A DNA stretch of 12,542 nt from Geoglobus sp. (GCA_027019885.1 JALUWC010000179.1:1-12542); one strand, 5' to 3'. Positions 1 through 6,567 are shown, counted from the stretch's first letter. Translations and numbers: made by a program. The notes: generated from the sequence alone by a model not told the origin.

Positions 1-972
1 ATAGCATATGAAATCTGCTCCATGCATTCCAGCAATGGCAGCCCCAATGGCTCCGGCAATATGATCGTAACCTGCAGCAATGTCTGTCACAAGAGGTCCA
101 AGCAAATAAAGCGGAGCTTCATTTGTTGCATATTTCATCGCTTTGACACTTGTGGCTATCTCATCTACCGGCACATGTCCTGGACCCTCGACCATCGCCT
201 GAACTCCAGCTTTTCTGCATTTCTCAGTCAGCTCTCCGAGAATTATGAACTCTGTGAACTTCACCCTGTCGCTTGCGTCATGAATGCATCCCGGCCTGAA
301 AGCATCACCAAGGCTGACCGTAACATCATACTCCCTCATCAATTCAAGCAGATAGTCAAAATTCTCGTAGTATGGGTTCTCCATTCCTGTATGTTTCATC
401 CAGGAAATTGTGAGCGACCCTCCTCTGCTAACAACTCCGAGAAGTCTGTTACTCCTTTCAAGCCTCTCGACAGTCGTTCTGCAAACTCCAGCATGGATGG
501 TCATGAAGTCGACTCCATCCCTTGCATGCTTCTCAACAACATTGAAAAAGTCATCTTCATCTGCATCAACAATTTCTTTCTCTCTTGCAAGCTGATAAAT
601 TGGAACCGTTCCAAAAGGAACATCAACGACCTCCATTATCCTCTTTCTTATGAAGTCCAGATCTCCTCCACTGCTGAGGTCCATTATGGCATCTGCACCA
701 TGTTTCTGAGCGACAATTGCCTTTTCAATCTCCTCATCGAGGTTTATGTAGTCCACAGAAGTCCCTATGTTGGCATTTATTTTTGTGGACATCATTTTTC
801 CAATCGCCCTTGGTTTAAATTCCCCGTCTTTTTTTATGTTTCTTGGCACAACAACTTTCCCTTGGCTGATAAGCCTGAGAATTTTTCTTCGGTCTATTCC
901 CTCATATTTTTCGACATATTCTATCCATTCAGCTGATTCTCCCTTTCTTGCATGCTCAACTAATGTTTCCAT
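1..972 (-). CDS. thiC: Phosphomethylpyrimidine synthase ThiC, N-terminal 324 residues (runs off left edge)
   Basis: ThiC converts aminoimidazole ribotide to hydroxymethylpyrimidine phosphate in thiamin synthesis. It is a cytosolic radical-SAM enzyme. The minus strand reads openly from an ATG at 972 to base 1. Visible family motifs include INANIGTS (65-72), SSGGD (100-104), SRGGS (182-186), LGDAFRPG (221-228), EGPGHVP (262-268) and GPLVTDIAAGYDH (292-304). The protein breaks off in GADFICY, just where the family continues towards its C-terminal cysteine motif for the iron-sulfur cluster. About 100 residues, including those cysteines, lie outside the window. A TATA-like element lies about 32 bases upstream of the ATG, so the mRNA leader would be only a few bases, too short for a TPP riboswitch. 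A ferredoxin gene lies 59 bases upstream on the same strand. Family identity is near certain. Confidence 0.97.
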   Translation of the reverse strand, partial: METLVEHARKGESAEWIEYVEKYEGIDRRKILRLISQGKVVVPRNIKKDGEFKPRAIGKMMSTKINANIGTSVDYINLDEEIEKAIVAQKHGADAIMDLSSGGDLDFIRKRIMEVVDVPFGTVPIYQLAREKEIVDADEDDFFNVVEKHARDGVDFMTIHAGVCRTTVERLERSNRLLGVVSRGGSLTISWMKHTGMENPYYENFDYLLELMREYDVTVSLGDAFRPGCIHDASDRVKFTEFIILGELTEKCRKAGVQAMVEGPGHVPVDEIATSVKAMKYATNEAPLYLLGPLVTDIAAGYDHIAGAIGAAIAGMHGADFICY

Positions 973-998
973 AATAGTAGAGATAAGAACTGATTGGC

Positions 999-1009
999 TT
1001 TAAAATATC
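999..1009 (-). promoter_or_regulatory. Probable TATA box for thiC
   Basis: On the minus strand the sequence GATATTTTAAA is centred near 1004. Archaeal transcription usually begins 25-27 bases downstream, which predicts a start near 978 and a leader of about 6 bases before the ATG at 972. This suggests thiC can be transcribed separately from the upstream ferredoxin gene. Inferred from position and base composition only. Confidence 0.5.
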
Positions 1010-1018
1010 TTTGGGAGA

Positions 1019-1030
1019 TCACGTTCGTGA
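1019..1030. promoter_or_regulatory. Inverted repeat TCACG-TT-CGTGA upstream of thiC
   Basis: Two perfect 5-base arms separated by TT sit between the ferredoxin stop codon (1032-1034) and the thiC TATA-like element (999-1009). A palindrome just upstream of TATA is a typical place for an archaeal activator or repressor. A thiamin regulator such as ThiR is one candidate, but nothing in the site itself proves that. It could also form a weak hairpin behind the ferredoxin gene; no T-run follows it directly. Confidence 0.35.
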
Positions 1031-1031
1031 A

Positions 1032-1208
1032 TCACCACTCAACAGCTATCGCGTTGTTTGGACATGCCCTGACACAGGCACCGCACTCCATACACAGCAT
1101 TTCATTAACCGCAGCCTTACCGGCGTTCATCTGTATTGCATTGCCCCTGCATTCGCTGATGCACATCCCGCAACCATCACACCTCTCAGTAATTATTACT
1201 GCGGGCAT
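1032..1208 (-). CDS. Small 2[4Fe-4S] ferredoxin
   Basis: This is a 58-residue bacterial-type ferredoxin that should carry low-potential electrons in the cytosol. Two CxxCxxCxxxC motifs are present: C10, C13, C16, C20 and C39, C42, C45, C49. The second is followed by the usual proline (ACPNNAI), while the first has arginine there (ECRGNAI), a small departure from the classic pattern. There is almost nothing outside the cluster-binding fold. The ATG at 1208 is preferred because a TATA box centred near 1236 puts the transcript start next to it, giving a leaderless mRNA. An in-frame TTG at 1226 would add six residues (MAYSKP). The redox partner is unknown. Its neighbour thiC encodes an enzyme that needs a one-electron donor, so support of ThiC is possible but only inferred. 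Confidence 0.88.
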   Translation of the reverse strand: MPAVIITERCDGCGMCISECRGNAIQMNAGKAAVNEMLCMECGACVRACPNNAIAVEW

Positions 1209-1232
1209 AGGCTTACTGTAGGCCAATGGACG

Positions 1233-1239
1233 GTTATAG
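1233..1239 (-). promoter_or_regulatory. Probable TATA box for the ferredoxin gene
   Basis: CTATAAC on the minus strand is centred about 27 bases before the ATG at 1208, the spacing expected for a leaderless archaeal transcript. It supports the ATG over the upstream TTG start. A C4/G4 hairpin (CCCCA 1243-1247, TGGGG 1252-1256) lies directly upstream, where the BRE element would sit. Confidence 0.5.
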
Positions 1240-1249
1240 TTTCCCCATG

Positions 1250-1287
1250 TGTGGGGTATTGAGTCAAAGACTCAATTTCGACCCACA
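1250..1287. repeat. Imperfect inverted repeat / hairpin between divergent ferredoxin and trpB2
   Basis: The inner arms ATTGAGTC (1258-1265) and GACTCAAT (1269-1276) are a perfect 8-base inverted repeat with a 3-base AAA loop. Outer arms TGTGGGGT (1250-1257) and ACCCACA (1281-1287) pair again with one bulged G, after an unpaired TTCG. The whole makes a 38-base two-part stem. It sits 11 bases upstream of the ferredoxin TATA box and about 47 bases upstream of the trpB2 TATA box. It may be an operator for a dimeric regulator serving one or both promoters. No regulator is identified. Confidence 0.5.
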
Positions 1288-1333
1288 TTTGTCATGATTA
1301 TCTAAGGGAATTATCACAGAAAAAAGGAAAAAG

Positions 1334-1341
1334 CATAAATA
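1334..1341 (+). promoter_or_regulatory. Probable TATA box for trpB2
   Basis: CATAAATA follows a purine-rich BRE-like run (GGAAAAAG) and is centred 25 bases before the ATG at 1363. That spacing predicts a leaderless trpB2 transcript. No Shine-Dalgarno sequence is visible before the ATG, which agrees. Confidence 0.55.
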
Positions 1342-1362
1342 GTAGGAAGATACCTGAGCGAT

Positions 1363-2643
1363 ATGGATAAAAAGATTCTACTGGACGAGAATGAAATGCC
1401 CGACAGATGGTATAACATTCTGCCGGATCTTCCAGAACCGCTCCCACCACCACTCGATCCTGAAACGAACGAGCCAATGGCTCCTGAAAAGCTCCTTGCA
1501 ATATTTCCAATGGAACTGCTCAAGCAGGAGATGAGTGAGGAGAGATATATAAAAATCCCTGAAGAGGTTCTGGAGATTTACAAACTCTGGAGACCCACTC
1601 CATTGATCAGAGCGGAAAGGCTTGAGAAATATCTGAAGACTCCTGCAAAAATCTATTACAAGTATGAGGGGGTCAGCCCACCTGGAAGTCACAAGCCGAA
1701 TACCGCTGTTGCACAGGCATATTACAACGCCAAAGAAGGTGTAGAAAGGTTGACAACAGAAACCGGAGCCGGACAGTGGGGCTCTGCATTAGCCTTTGCA
1801 ACAAAACTTTTTGATATGGGCTGCAGGGTTTACATGGTTAAGGCCAGTTATCATCAAAAGCCATACAGAAGAGTGCTCATGGAATTATGGGATGCGGAGG
1901 TGATACCAAGCCCATCAAATAAGACAGAAAGCGGTAAAAAAATTCTTGAAAAAGATCCCGATAACCCAGGAAGTCTGGGGATTGCCATAAGTGAGGCAGT
2001 TGAAGATGCAGTTAGAAACGAAAACACGAACTACAGTCTTGGCAGTGTCTTGAACCACGTGCTCTTGCATCAGACGATAGTGGGACTTGAGGTCAAAAAA
2101 CAGCTCGAAATTGCTGAAGTGAAGCCCGACATCATGGTTGGATGCGTTGGTGGAGGAAGCAATTTTGCAGGATTCATGTATCCATTTGTTAAGGATGATG
2201 GAGTTGAATTCATTGCAGTTGAACCGGAATCGTGCCCGACTTTAACGAAAGGTGAGTACAGGTATGACTTTGGGGATACTGCAGGTCTCACACCTCTGCT
2301 TAAAATGTACACGCTCGGAAAGGATTTCATACCTCCACCAATCCACGCAGGTGGCCTGAGATACCATGGTGATGCGCCAACCCTATGTTTGCTTGTGAAG
2401 CATGGAATCGTAAAAGCAAGAGCAGTCAGCCAGATAGATACATTCAAGGCTGGAAAGATTTTCACAGAAACAGAGGGAATAGTTCCTGCCCCGGAAACAA
2501 CTCATGCAATCAAAGTTGTCATTGATGAGGCCATTAAAGCAAAGGAGAACAATGAGGAGAAAGTGATAGTGTTCAATCTCAGCGGGCATGGACATTTCGA
2601 TCTAAAAGCTTATCAGGACTTCATGGAAGGGAAGCTCATCTGA
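1363..2643 (+). CDS. trpB2: Tryptophan synthase beta chain, TrpB2-type
   Basis: This PLP enzyme condenses indole with serine to give tryptophan. At 426 residues, with a long N-terminal extension, it is the TrpB2 (TrpB-related) form rather than the roughly 390-residue TrpB1. Key residues are visible: the PLP lysine K111 in GSHKPNTA, the catalytic glutamate E133 in [10 protein letters not shown], the phosphate-binding GGGSN loop (263-267) and the C-terminal NLSGHG (405-410), which holds the serine that contacts the PLP ring. No trpA or other tryptophan gene is nearby, which fits TrpB2 proteins often lying outside trp operons and acting without TrpA, possibly to salvage indole. The ATG is supported by a TATA box 25 bases upstream, and a T-run terminator follows the stop codon. 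Some TrpB2 proteins may have additional roles in serine chemistry; that cannot be judged here. Confidence 0.95.
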   Translation: MDKKILLDENEMPDRWYNILPDLPEPLPPPLDPETNEPMAPEKLLAIFPMELLKQEMSEERYIKIPEEVLEIYKLWRPTPLIRAERLEKYLKTPAKIYYKYEGVSPPGSHKPNTAVAQAYYNAKEGVERLTTETGAGQWGSALAFATKLFDMGCRVYMVKASYHQKPYRRVLMELWDAEVIPSPSNKTESGKKILEKDPDNPGSLGIAISEAVEDAVRNENTNYSLGSVLNHVLLHQTIVGLEVKKQLEIAEVKPDIMVGCVGGGSNFAGFMYPFVKDDGVEFIAVEPESCPTLTKGEYRYDFGDTAGLTPLLKMYTLGKDFIPPPIHAGGLRYHGDAPTLCLLVKHGIVKARAVSQIDTFKAGKIFTETEGIVPAPETTHAIKVVIDEAIKAKENNEEKVIVFNLSGHGHFDLKAYQDFMEGKLI

Positions 2644-2645
2644 AA

Positions 2646-2652
2646 TTTTTTT
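2646..2652 (+). terminator. T-run terminator after trpB2
   Basis: Seven consecutive T residues begin three bases after the trpB2 stop codon. A T-run on the non-template strand is the usual archaeal intrinsic terminator and does not need a hairpin. Confidence 0.5.
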
Positions 2653-2738
2653 ATCCCCTTGGTTGATACAGTCTACAATATCTCAGCTTTTAATAAATTT
2701 CCTCCTGTCCTGTATGGTGGGCAAGGTTATCATACTTT

Positions 2739-2840
2739 TTACTCAAAAATCATAGATAGATGGATTGATTCGAGGTATATCCTTCTCACTCTGAACCGTT
2801 TTCATCCAATTTCAGAACTCTCGTATAGCTCAACCTTCAC
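2739..2840 (-). pseudogene. Possible remnant of a small gene (speculative)
   Basis: From a GTG at 2840 the minus strand reads VKVELYESSEIG, then an in-frame TGA at 2802-2804, then KRFRVRRIYLESIHLSMIFE before a TAA at 2739-2741. The charged, protein-like composition and the AGA/AGG, ATA and GAG codons resemble neighbouring genes. A TGG-to-TGA change would explain the break. It is very short and no family is recognised, so chance is a serious alternative. Confidence 0.15.
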
Positions 2841-2886
2841 CCGCTCTCACTGTCTGTTTTTGACAGCAGAAAAATAAGATAAAAGT

Positions 2887-2896
2887 AATAAAATAG
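2887..2896 (+). promoter_or_regulatory. Probable TATA box for the MinD-like gene
   Basis: AATAAAATAG lies about 31 bases before the ATG at 2922, so transcription would begin a few bases before the start codon. The surrounding 2867-2896 stretch is A-rich and offers alternative TATA placements, so the exact element is uncertain. Confidence 0.4.
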
Positions 2897-2921
2897 ATGA
2901 GTCTGATCTTTTAGTGATACC

Positions 2922-3713
2922 ATGAGAAAGAAACATGATGAAAATGTAGCCTTAAATAACCCAACAACCGGTATTGGGCTGCGATTTGTTTCAGTAAGAC
3001 AGAAAGGAGTTGTGATCGCCCTCCCATCCGGGAAGGGAGGGGTTGGAAAAACTACAGTCGCACTTAATCTCGCATCTGCACTTGCAATAAAAGGTCACAG
3101 AGTTATAGTCCTGGACATGAATCTCATGCTTCCAAACGTTCACCTGTTTCTTACACATTCGCCTGAGAAAACGCTTACTCATTATCTTGCAGGAGATGCC
3201 GAATGTGAAGACGCAATAGGGTATGTGGATTTAGGAAAAAATAAATTTGACGTGATACCTGCCGAATCAATTGTGGATTACATGAAGAGGATTAACATTG
3301 CCAATCTCAGCAGGCTCATTCACGAAATAAAGCCTGAGTACGATATCATAATCCTTGATGTTGCTCCAGGTCTGACCAAATACGTCATCTACCCGCTGAA
3401 ATTATCCGATCAGATTTTTATTGTTTCATCAGACACAAAGCCAGCGTATGTGGATTCAATGAAAGTTTACAGGTTCGTATCGGGAATCAATGCAAGATTT
3501 CGTGGGTGCATAGTGAACATGGTCTCCGGATCAGAATTGAGGTATTTCAGACATGGCGATGTTTTTTCCGTGATACCTTACGATAAAAAACTTGAAAAAA
3601 CTTTTAGGGATGGCAAAACCCTGTTCCATTCCAGACTGCCAGCTTTTATTTCACAAACTAAAAAGATTTTTCTGAAAATGGCCGATGCGATATCAAAAAC
3701 TCCTCGATTTTAA
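2922..3713 (+). CDS. MinD/ParA-family P-loop ATPase with altered switch I
   Basis: This 263-residue protein belongs to the SIMIBI class of P-loop ATPases (MinD/ParA/Mrp). After about 29 extra N-terminal residues comes GVVIALPSGKGGVGKTTVAL, the deviant Walker A motif with signature lysine K38 and P-loop lysine K43. The switch I/A' motif reads VLDMNLMLPNVHLFL (63-77). The family normally has D-x-D here, but the second aspartate is N67. Walker B is DIIILDVAPG (141-150), and VNM (198-200) and VIPYD (217-221) match the nucleotide-contact and late strands. The tail (about 244-263) could form an amphipathic helix, as MinD uses for membrane binding. No MinC, ParB or iron-sulfur insert is present, and the gene stands alone. 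The client or cargo is unknown. The altered switch residue may slow or abolish ATP hydrolysis, which is inference. Confidence 0.85.
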   Translation: MRKKHDENVALNNPTTGIGLRFVSVRQKGVVIALPSGKGGVGKTTVALNLASALAIKGHRVIVLDMNLMLPNVHLFLTHSPEKTLTHYLAGDAECEDAIGYVDLGKNKFDVIPAESIVDYMKRINIANLSRLIHEIKPEYDIIILDVAPGLTKYVIYPLKLSDQIFIVSSDTKPAYVDSMKVYRFVSGINARFRGCIVNMVSGSELRYFRHGDVFSVIPYDKKLEKTFRDGKTLFHSRLPAFISQTKKIFLKMADAISKTPRF

Positions 3714-3727
3714 TACTGTTACCAAAG

Positions 3728-3801
3728 TGGGGCCGCCGAGATTTGAACTCGGGTCACGGGCTCCCAAAGCCCGAAGGATAACCAGGCTACCCTACGGCCC
3801 C
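3728..3801 (-). tRNA. tRNA-Pro, anticodon UGG
   Basis: On the minus strand a 74-base tRNA fold begins at 3801. The acceptor arms GGGGCCG and CGGCCCC pair perfectly with A as discriminator base. The anticodon stem CGGGC/GCCCG closes the loop TTTGGGA, giving anticodon TGG (proline, reading CCA and other CCN codons). The T arm is CCGAG-TTCAAAT-CTCGG. The 3' end is followed by CTTTGG, so CCA is not encoded and must be added. No intron is seen. The gene ends 14 bases from the stop codon of the converging MinD-like gene. A TATA element 25 bases upstream (3824-3829) is shared with the divergent HD gene. Confidence 0.97.
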
Positions 3802-3823
3802 TGCCTCCAGCAAAACAGTTGGG

Positions 3824-3831
3824 TTTAAAAA
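3824..3831. promoter_or_regulatory. Shared symmetric TATA element for tRNA-Pro (minus) and HD gene (plus)
   Basis: TTTAAAAA begins with the palindrome TTTAAA. Its centre is about 25 bases from the tRNA 5' end (3801) on one side and about 26-28 bases from the HD gene ATG (3854) on the other. Both distances equal the usual archaeal TATA-to-start spacing. The 52 bases between the two genes contain no other TATA-like sequence. It therefore appears that one element, or two fully overlapping ones, drives both directions. Confidence 0.6.
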
Positions 3832-3853
3832 ATCTGCGATAAACTTGTTTTCA

Positions 3854-5014
3854 ATGAAAAATGGTAAGCTGATACACGATTCCGTTCACGGCACAATTCA
3901 GCTTGATGAATGGATGGTGAGGATAGTTGACACTCCTGAATTTCAGAGGCTGAGGAGAATAAAGCAGCTTGGCTTTGCAGATCTTGTGTACCCCGGAGCT
4001 CATCACACAAGATTCGAGCACAGTATTGGTTCGATGCAGGTTGCAAGGCATCTGAGTTCAGATGAAACAGTGCTGGCAGCATCGCTTCTGCATGATATAG
4101 GCCATACACCATTCAGCCATTCGGGAGAGAAAATTATTCAGAAGTATCTGAGAAAGGAGCACGAGGATATCGAGCACATCATAAAAAATTCCAGCATCAA
4201 TGACGTTCTGCATGATCTGGGACTTAAGGTTAAAAGAATTGTCAAGGCTGTTAAGGAGCCACCTGTCAGCAGTGTGATTGATGTAGACAGAATTGATTAT
4301 CTGCTGAGAGACTCTCATCACACTGGAGTTGCCTACGGTGTTGTGGACTTTGGCAGGTTAATTGAAAAGATCAGGTTTGATGGAGAAAGGGTTTACGTGG
4401 AACATGGGGGCGTTAGGGCTGTTGAGAGCTTTCTGATTTCGAGATACATGATGTATTCAGCGGTCTATCACCACCATGTCTGCAGGATAGCAAGAAAGAT
4501 GTTTGAGAGGGCAGTGGAGTTCCTGATAGAGAACGGAGAGATTGAGGCTGAAGATCTTTTGAGGATGGATGATTATGATGCCATTGCGGTTCTGCGAAGC
4601 TCTGAGGGCTTTCCATGTGAGACAGTTCGAAGACTCGATGAGAGAAGGCTTTTCAAGAGGGCAGTTTATGCTGAAAGAGACGAAATTGAGACAAGCGTTG
4701 AAAGAATTGATGCTGGGAAGGCTGAGAGAGAGATAGCGGAGATGGCAGGAGTTGAGGTTGAGAATGTGATCGTTGACATTCCAAAAGAAGAGAGTTCAGA
4801 ATACACGGTTCCGGTTCTTGTTGACAGCGAATTTATACCGATGGAAAGAGTTTCACCCCTTGTTAGCTCCCTCAAGCAGGCTCAGATTTCAGGATGGAGA
4901 CTTGGAGTTTACTGCCCCCGGGAACATCTTGATAAAGTTAGAAAAGCCTCGTTCGATTACTTCAGCATAAGGATGTCGAAGCAGAAAAGGTTAAGCGATC
5001 TTCTTGAGCTCTGA
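3854..5014 (+). CDS. HD-domain phosphohydrolase, SAMHD1/dGTPase-like (COG1078 type)
   Basis: A 386-residue cytosolic metal-dependent phosphohydrolase of the class that includes dNTP triphosphohydrolases. The metal-binding set is complete: H56 in TRFEHSIG, H80-D81 in LLHDIGHTPFSH, and D145 in VIDVDRIDYLLRD, matching SAMHD1 H167, H206/D207 and D311. Y149 and D153 match SAMHD1 Y315 and D319 in the same motif. The N-terminus KLIHDSVHGTIQLDEW and the arginine-rich LRRIKQLG are typical of this archaeal/bacterial subgroup. The C-terminal part (about 230-386) is poorly conserved and may mediate oligomerisation. The ATG at 3854 is chosen over an in-frame TTG at 3845 because the TATA element predicts transcription starting at about that ATG. 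The 3' end overlaps aroE tail to tail by 24 bases. The substrate is likely a dNTP but is unproven. Confidence 0.9.
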   Translation: MKNGKLIHDSVHGTIQLDEWMVRIVDTPEFQRLRRIKQLGFADLVYPGAHHTRFEHSIGSMQVARHLSSDETVLAASLLHDIGHTPFSHSGEKIIQKYLRKEHEDIEHIIKNSSINDVLHDLGLKVKRIVKAVKEPPVSSVIDVDRIDYLLRDSHHTGVAYGVVDFGRLIEKIRFDGERVYVEHGGVRAVESFLISRYMMYSAVYHHHVCRIARKMFERAVEFLIENGEIEAEDLLRMDDYDAIAVLRSSEGFPCETVRRLDERRLFKRAVYAERDEIETSVERIDAGKAEREIAEMAGVEVENVIVDIPKEESSEYTVPVLVDSEFIPMERVSPLVSSLKQAQISGWRLGVYCPREHLDKVRKASFDYFSIRMSKQKRLSDLLEL

Positions 5015-5794
5015 GACCACGGCTTTTTTCATCACCTCAACTGGAGCTTTTTTGCCTGTGAATATCTCAAATGCCTTAGCTCCCTGATAAACAAGCATGT
5101 CAACACCGCTTACAGCTTTGCAGCCATAACTGAGAGCTTTTCTGATCAGCAGAGTCTCAGGAGGGTTGTAAACCATATCAAACACAGCAGGCTTTTTTCC
5201 AAGAATTTTCTCAGAGACTGGAAGCTTTTCAGGGAATCCTTTCATTCCCAGAGGAGTGGCGTTAATGATGAGATCGAACTTCAGTGTTTCAAGTCTCTCT
5301 CTCTCGATAAACTCAACATCAAATCTCTCTGCAAGTTCAACCCCCTTCTTTGCAGTTCTGTTGGTAATGTAGACCTCATTGTCATCCTTCAAAGCGTACA
5401 CACATGCCTTTGCTGCTCCTCCTGCCCCGACAACAAGCACCTCCATATCCTTTGCATCGACACCTGAGCTCTGAAGAGCTCCAATCACTCCATCAACATC
5501 CGTGTTGTGGCACGTTTTTCTCTTCAGATCAACGGTGTTGGCTGCTCCGATCTCTCTGACCTCTCTTCTCTGTCTGAAAAATTCCAGAATTCTCTCTTTG
5601 TATGGGATTGTGATGTTTATGCCTCTGATTCCAAGGGCTTTGATGCCCTCAATCGCACTCTCAAAATTCTCAGGCCTCACCTCAAATGGAACATAAATCC
5701 CCTGATATCCAGTTTCTCTGAATGCTGCGTTATGCATGACCGGGCTCATGGAATGTCCGAGAGGATATCCAATAACCCCGAAAACCTCCATCAT
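4991..5794 (-). CDS. aroE: Shikimate dehydrogenase
   Basis: AroE reduces 3-dehydroshikimate to shikimate with NADPH, the fourth step of the chorismate pathway. It is 267 residues, normal for the family. Shikimate-binding S15 and S17 lie in GHSMSPVMHNAAF, the catalytic pair is K66 (NITIPYKE) and D99 (HNTDVDG), the nucleotide loop is GAGGAAKA (123-130) followed by NRT (145-147), and Q237 is in MLVYQGAKAFE. The NRT segment fits NADP preference. The start ATG at 5794 overlaps the nadK stop in an ATGA, and an AAGGA sequence lies about 9 bases upstream; a second ATG follows at once. It is the last gene of the seven-gene run headed by por. NAD kinase directly upstream makes the NADP+ from which its cofactor derives. 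The final 24 bases overlap the end of the convergent HD gene. Confidence 0.96.
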   Translation of the reverse strand: MMEVFGVIGYPLGHSMSPVMHNAAFRETGYQGIYVPFEVRPENFESAIEGIKALGIRGINITIPYKERILEFFRQRREVREIGAANTVDLKRKTCHNTDVDGVIGALQSSGVDAKDMEVLVVGAGGAAKACVYALKDDNEVYITNRTAKKGVELAERFDVEFIERERLETLKFDLIINATPLGMKGFPEKLPVSEKILGKKPAVFDMVYNPPETLLIRKALSYGCKAVSGVDMLVYQGAKAFEIFTGKKAPVEVMKKAVVSELKKIA

Positions 5795-6567
5795 TTCAGA
5801 TTCCTTATCTTGTTGATAATTCTCACGATTCTCGATTCAAATCTGTAGAATCTTGCAGGAAAGTCAGCCTTCATGAATGTCATTGAGCAGTTGGGATTCA
5901 GTCTGATGGATGTAATTCCATCCGCCACGGCAACAGCAGCCCTGTCACCTTTAATCCTCACCTCAATTGCCCTTTCCGGGGAGAATATCCATGGCTTTGA
6001 TCCAACCCTGAAGGGTGAGACTGGAATGAGAGCAATCGCCTGAAGGTCAGGATCAACTACTGCGCCTCCAGCAGAAAGGGCATAGGCTGTTGAGCCAGTG
6101 GGTGTTGAGATTATCACTCCATCAGCCCTCACTGAATCCAGAAAAATGCCATCAACATGGATCTCCAGCTCTATAAGCCTTGCAGGACTCGCAGAAAGAA
6201 CTGCAATCTCATTGAGAGCATAAACCTCATTGTTTTCAGTCCTTCCTGAAACTCTCGTGACCTCCTCAACATCTGTGTCTCCCCTCAATGCCTTTAACAG
6301 CCGCTCCCTGTAATTTTCAGGTGATGCATGGGTTAGAATCCCGATCCTTCCCGTGTTTATGCTGAACACGGGTGGGGGAAATCTCAGGTGATGGATGGAT
6401 TTCAAAACAGTTCCATCTCCTCCAACTGTGATAATGGCATCAAATTTCTCAAGAAGTGTTGATGGATACCTGAACATATCTGACTCTATCTCATTCTCTT
6501 TCAGAAATTCCTTAACTTCAGAGGCAATTCCTGCTGAACTTAGCTTGTGGACTATTGCAACCCTCAT
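5791..6567 (-). CDS. nadK: NAD kinase (ATP/polyphosphate)
   Basis: NAD kinase phosphorylates the 2'-hydroxyl of NAD to give NADP, in the cytosol. The 258-residue length matches the A. fulgidus enzyme (AF2373, from memory). The diagnostic GGDGT motif is at 49-53 with D51 the presumed catalytic base. INTGRIGILT (70-79), the adenine-side ALNE (117-120) and the glycine-rich PTGSTAYALSAGG (156-168) follow in normal order. The start ATG at 6567 overlaps the stop of the phosphatase gene in an ATGA, and its own TGA overlaps the aroE ATG in the same way, so translation is probably coupled. No strong Shine-Dalgarno precedes it. Next to aroE and a phosphatase, the gene ties NADP supply to biosynthesis. 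Confidence 0.96.
   Translation of the reverse strand: MRVAIVHKLSSAGIASEVKEFLKENEIESDMFRYPSTLLEKFDAIITVGGDGTVLKSIHHLRFPPPVFSINTGRIGILTHASPENYRERLLKALRGDTDVEEVTRVSGRTENNEVYALNEIAVLSASPARLIELEIHVDGIFLDSVRADGVIISTPTGSTAYALSAGGAVVDPDLQAIALIPVSPFRVGSKPWIFSPERAIEVRIKGDRAAVAVADGITSIRLNPNCSMTFMKADFPARFYRFESRIVRIINKIRNLK

Larger units (their letters stand above)
2653..2921. other. Intergenic region between trpB2 and the MinD-like gene
   Basis: About 270 bases without a convincing gene. Seen here are a short imperfect hairpin (CTGTC 2850-2854, GACAG 2862-2866), an AT-rich promoter zone at 2867-2896, and on the minus strand a 34-codon stretch with protein-like codon use that is interrupted by TGA (see the entry at 2739-2840). 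A plus-strand reading frame across 2659-2877 has no start signal or recognisable protein and is dismissed. No box C/D motif or tRNA-like fold was recognised. Confidence 0.5.

Noticed and set aside
22..936. Long plus-strand open frame of about 304 codons
   Set aside because: It is antisense to thiC, has no recognisable domain, and a composition typical of a reverse-strand shadow.
973..1031. TPP riboswitch ahead of thiC
   Set aside because: The gap is only 59 bases, no conserved thi-box elements are seen, and the predicted leader is a few bases long.
1239..1266. Hairpin AGTTTCCCCATGTGTGGGGTATTGAG looks in part like a type I-E CRISPR repeat
   Set aside because: Only one copy is present, with no spacer-repeat pattern and no cas genes; the symmetry is better explained as an intergenic inverted repeat.
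1363..2643. Threonine synthase or another fold-type II PLP enzyme
   Set aside because: The SHKPNTA lysine motif, GGGSN loop and SGHG ending are specific to tryptophan synthase beta chains of the TrpB2 kind.
2659..2877. Plus-strand 72-codon open frame between trpB2 and the MinD-like gene
   Set aside because: No ribosome site or promoter in the right place and no family resemblance; it overlaps the T-rich terminator region.
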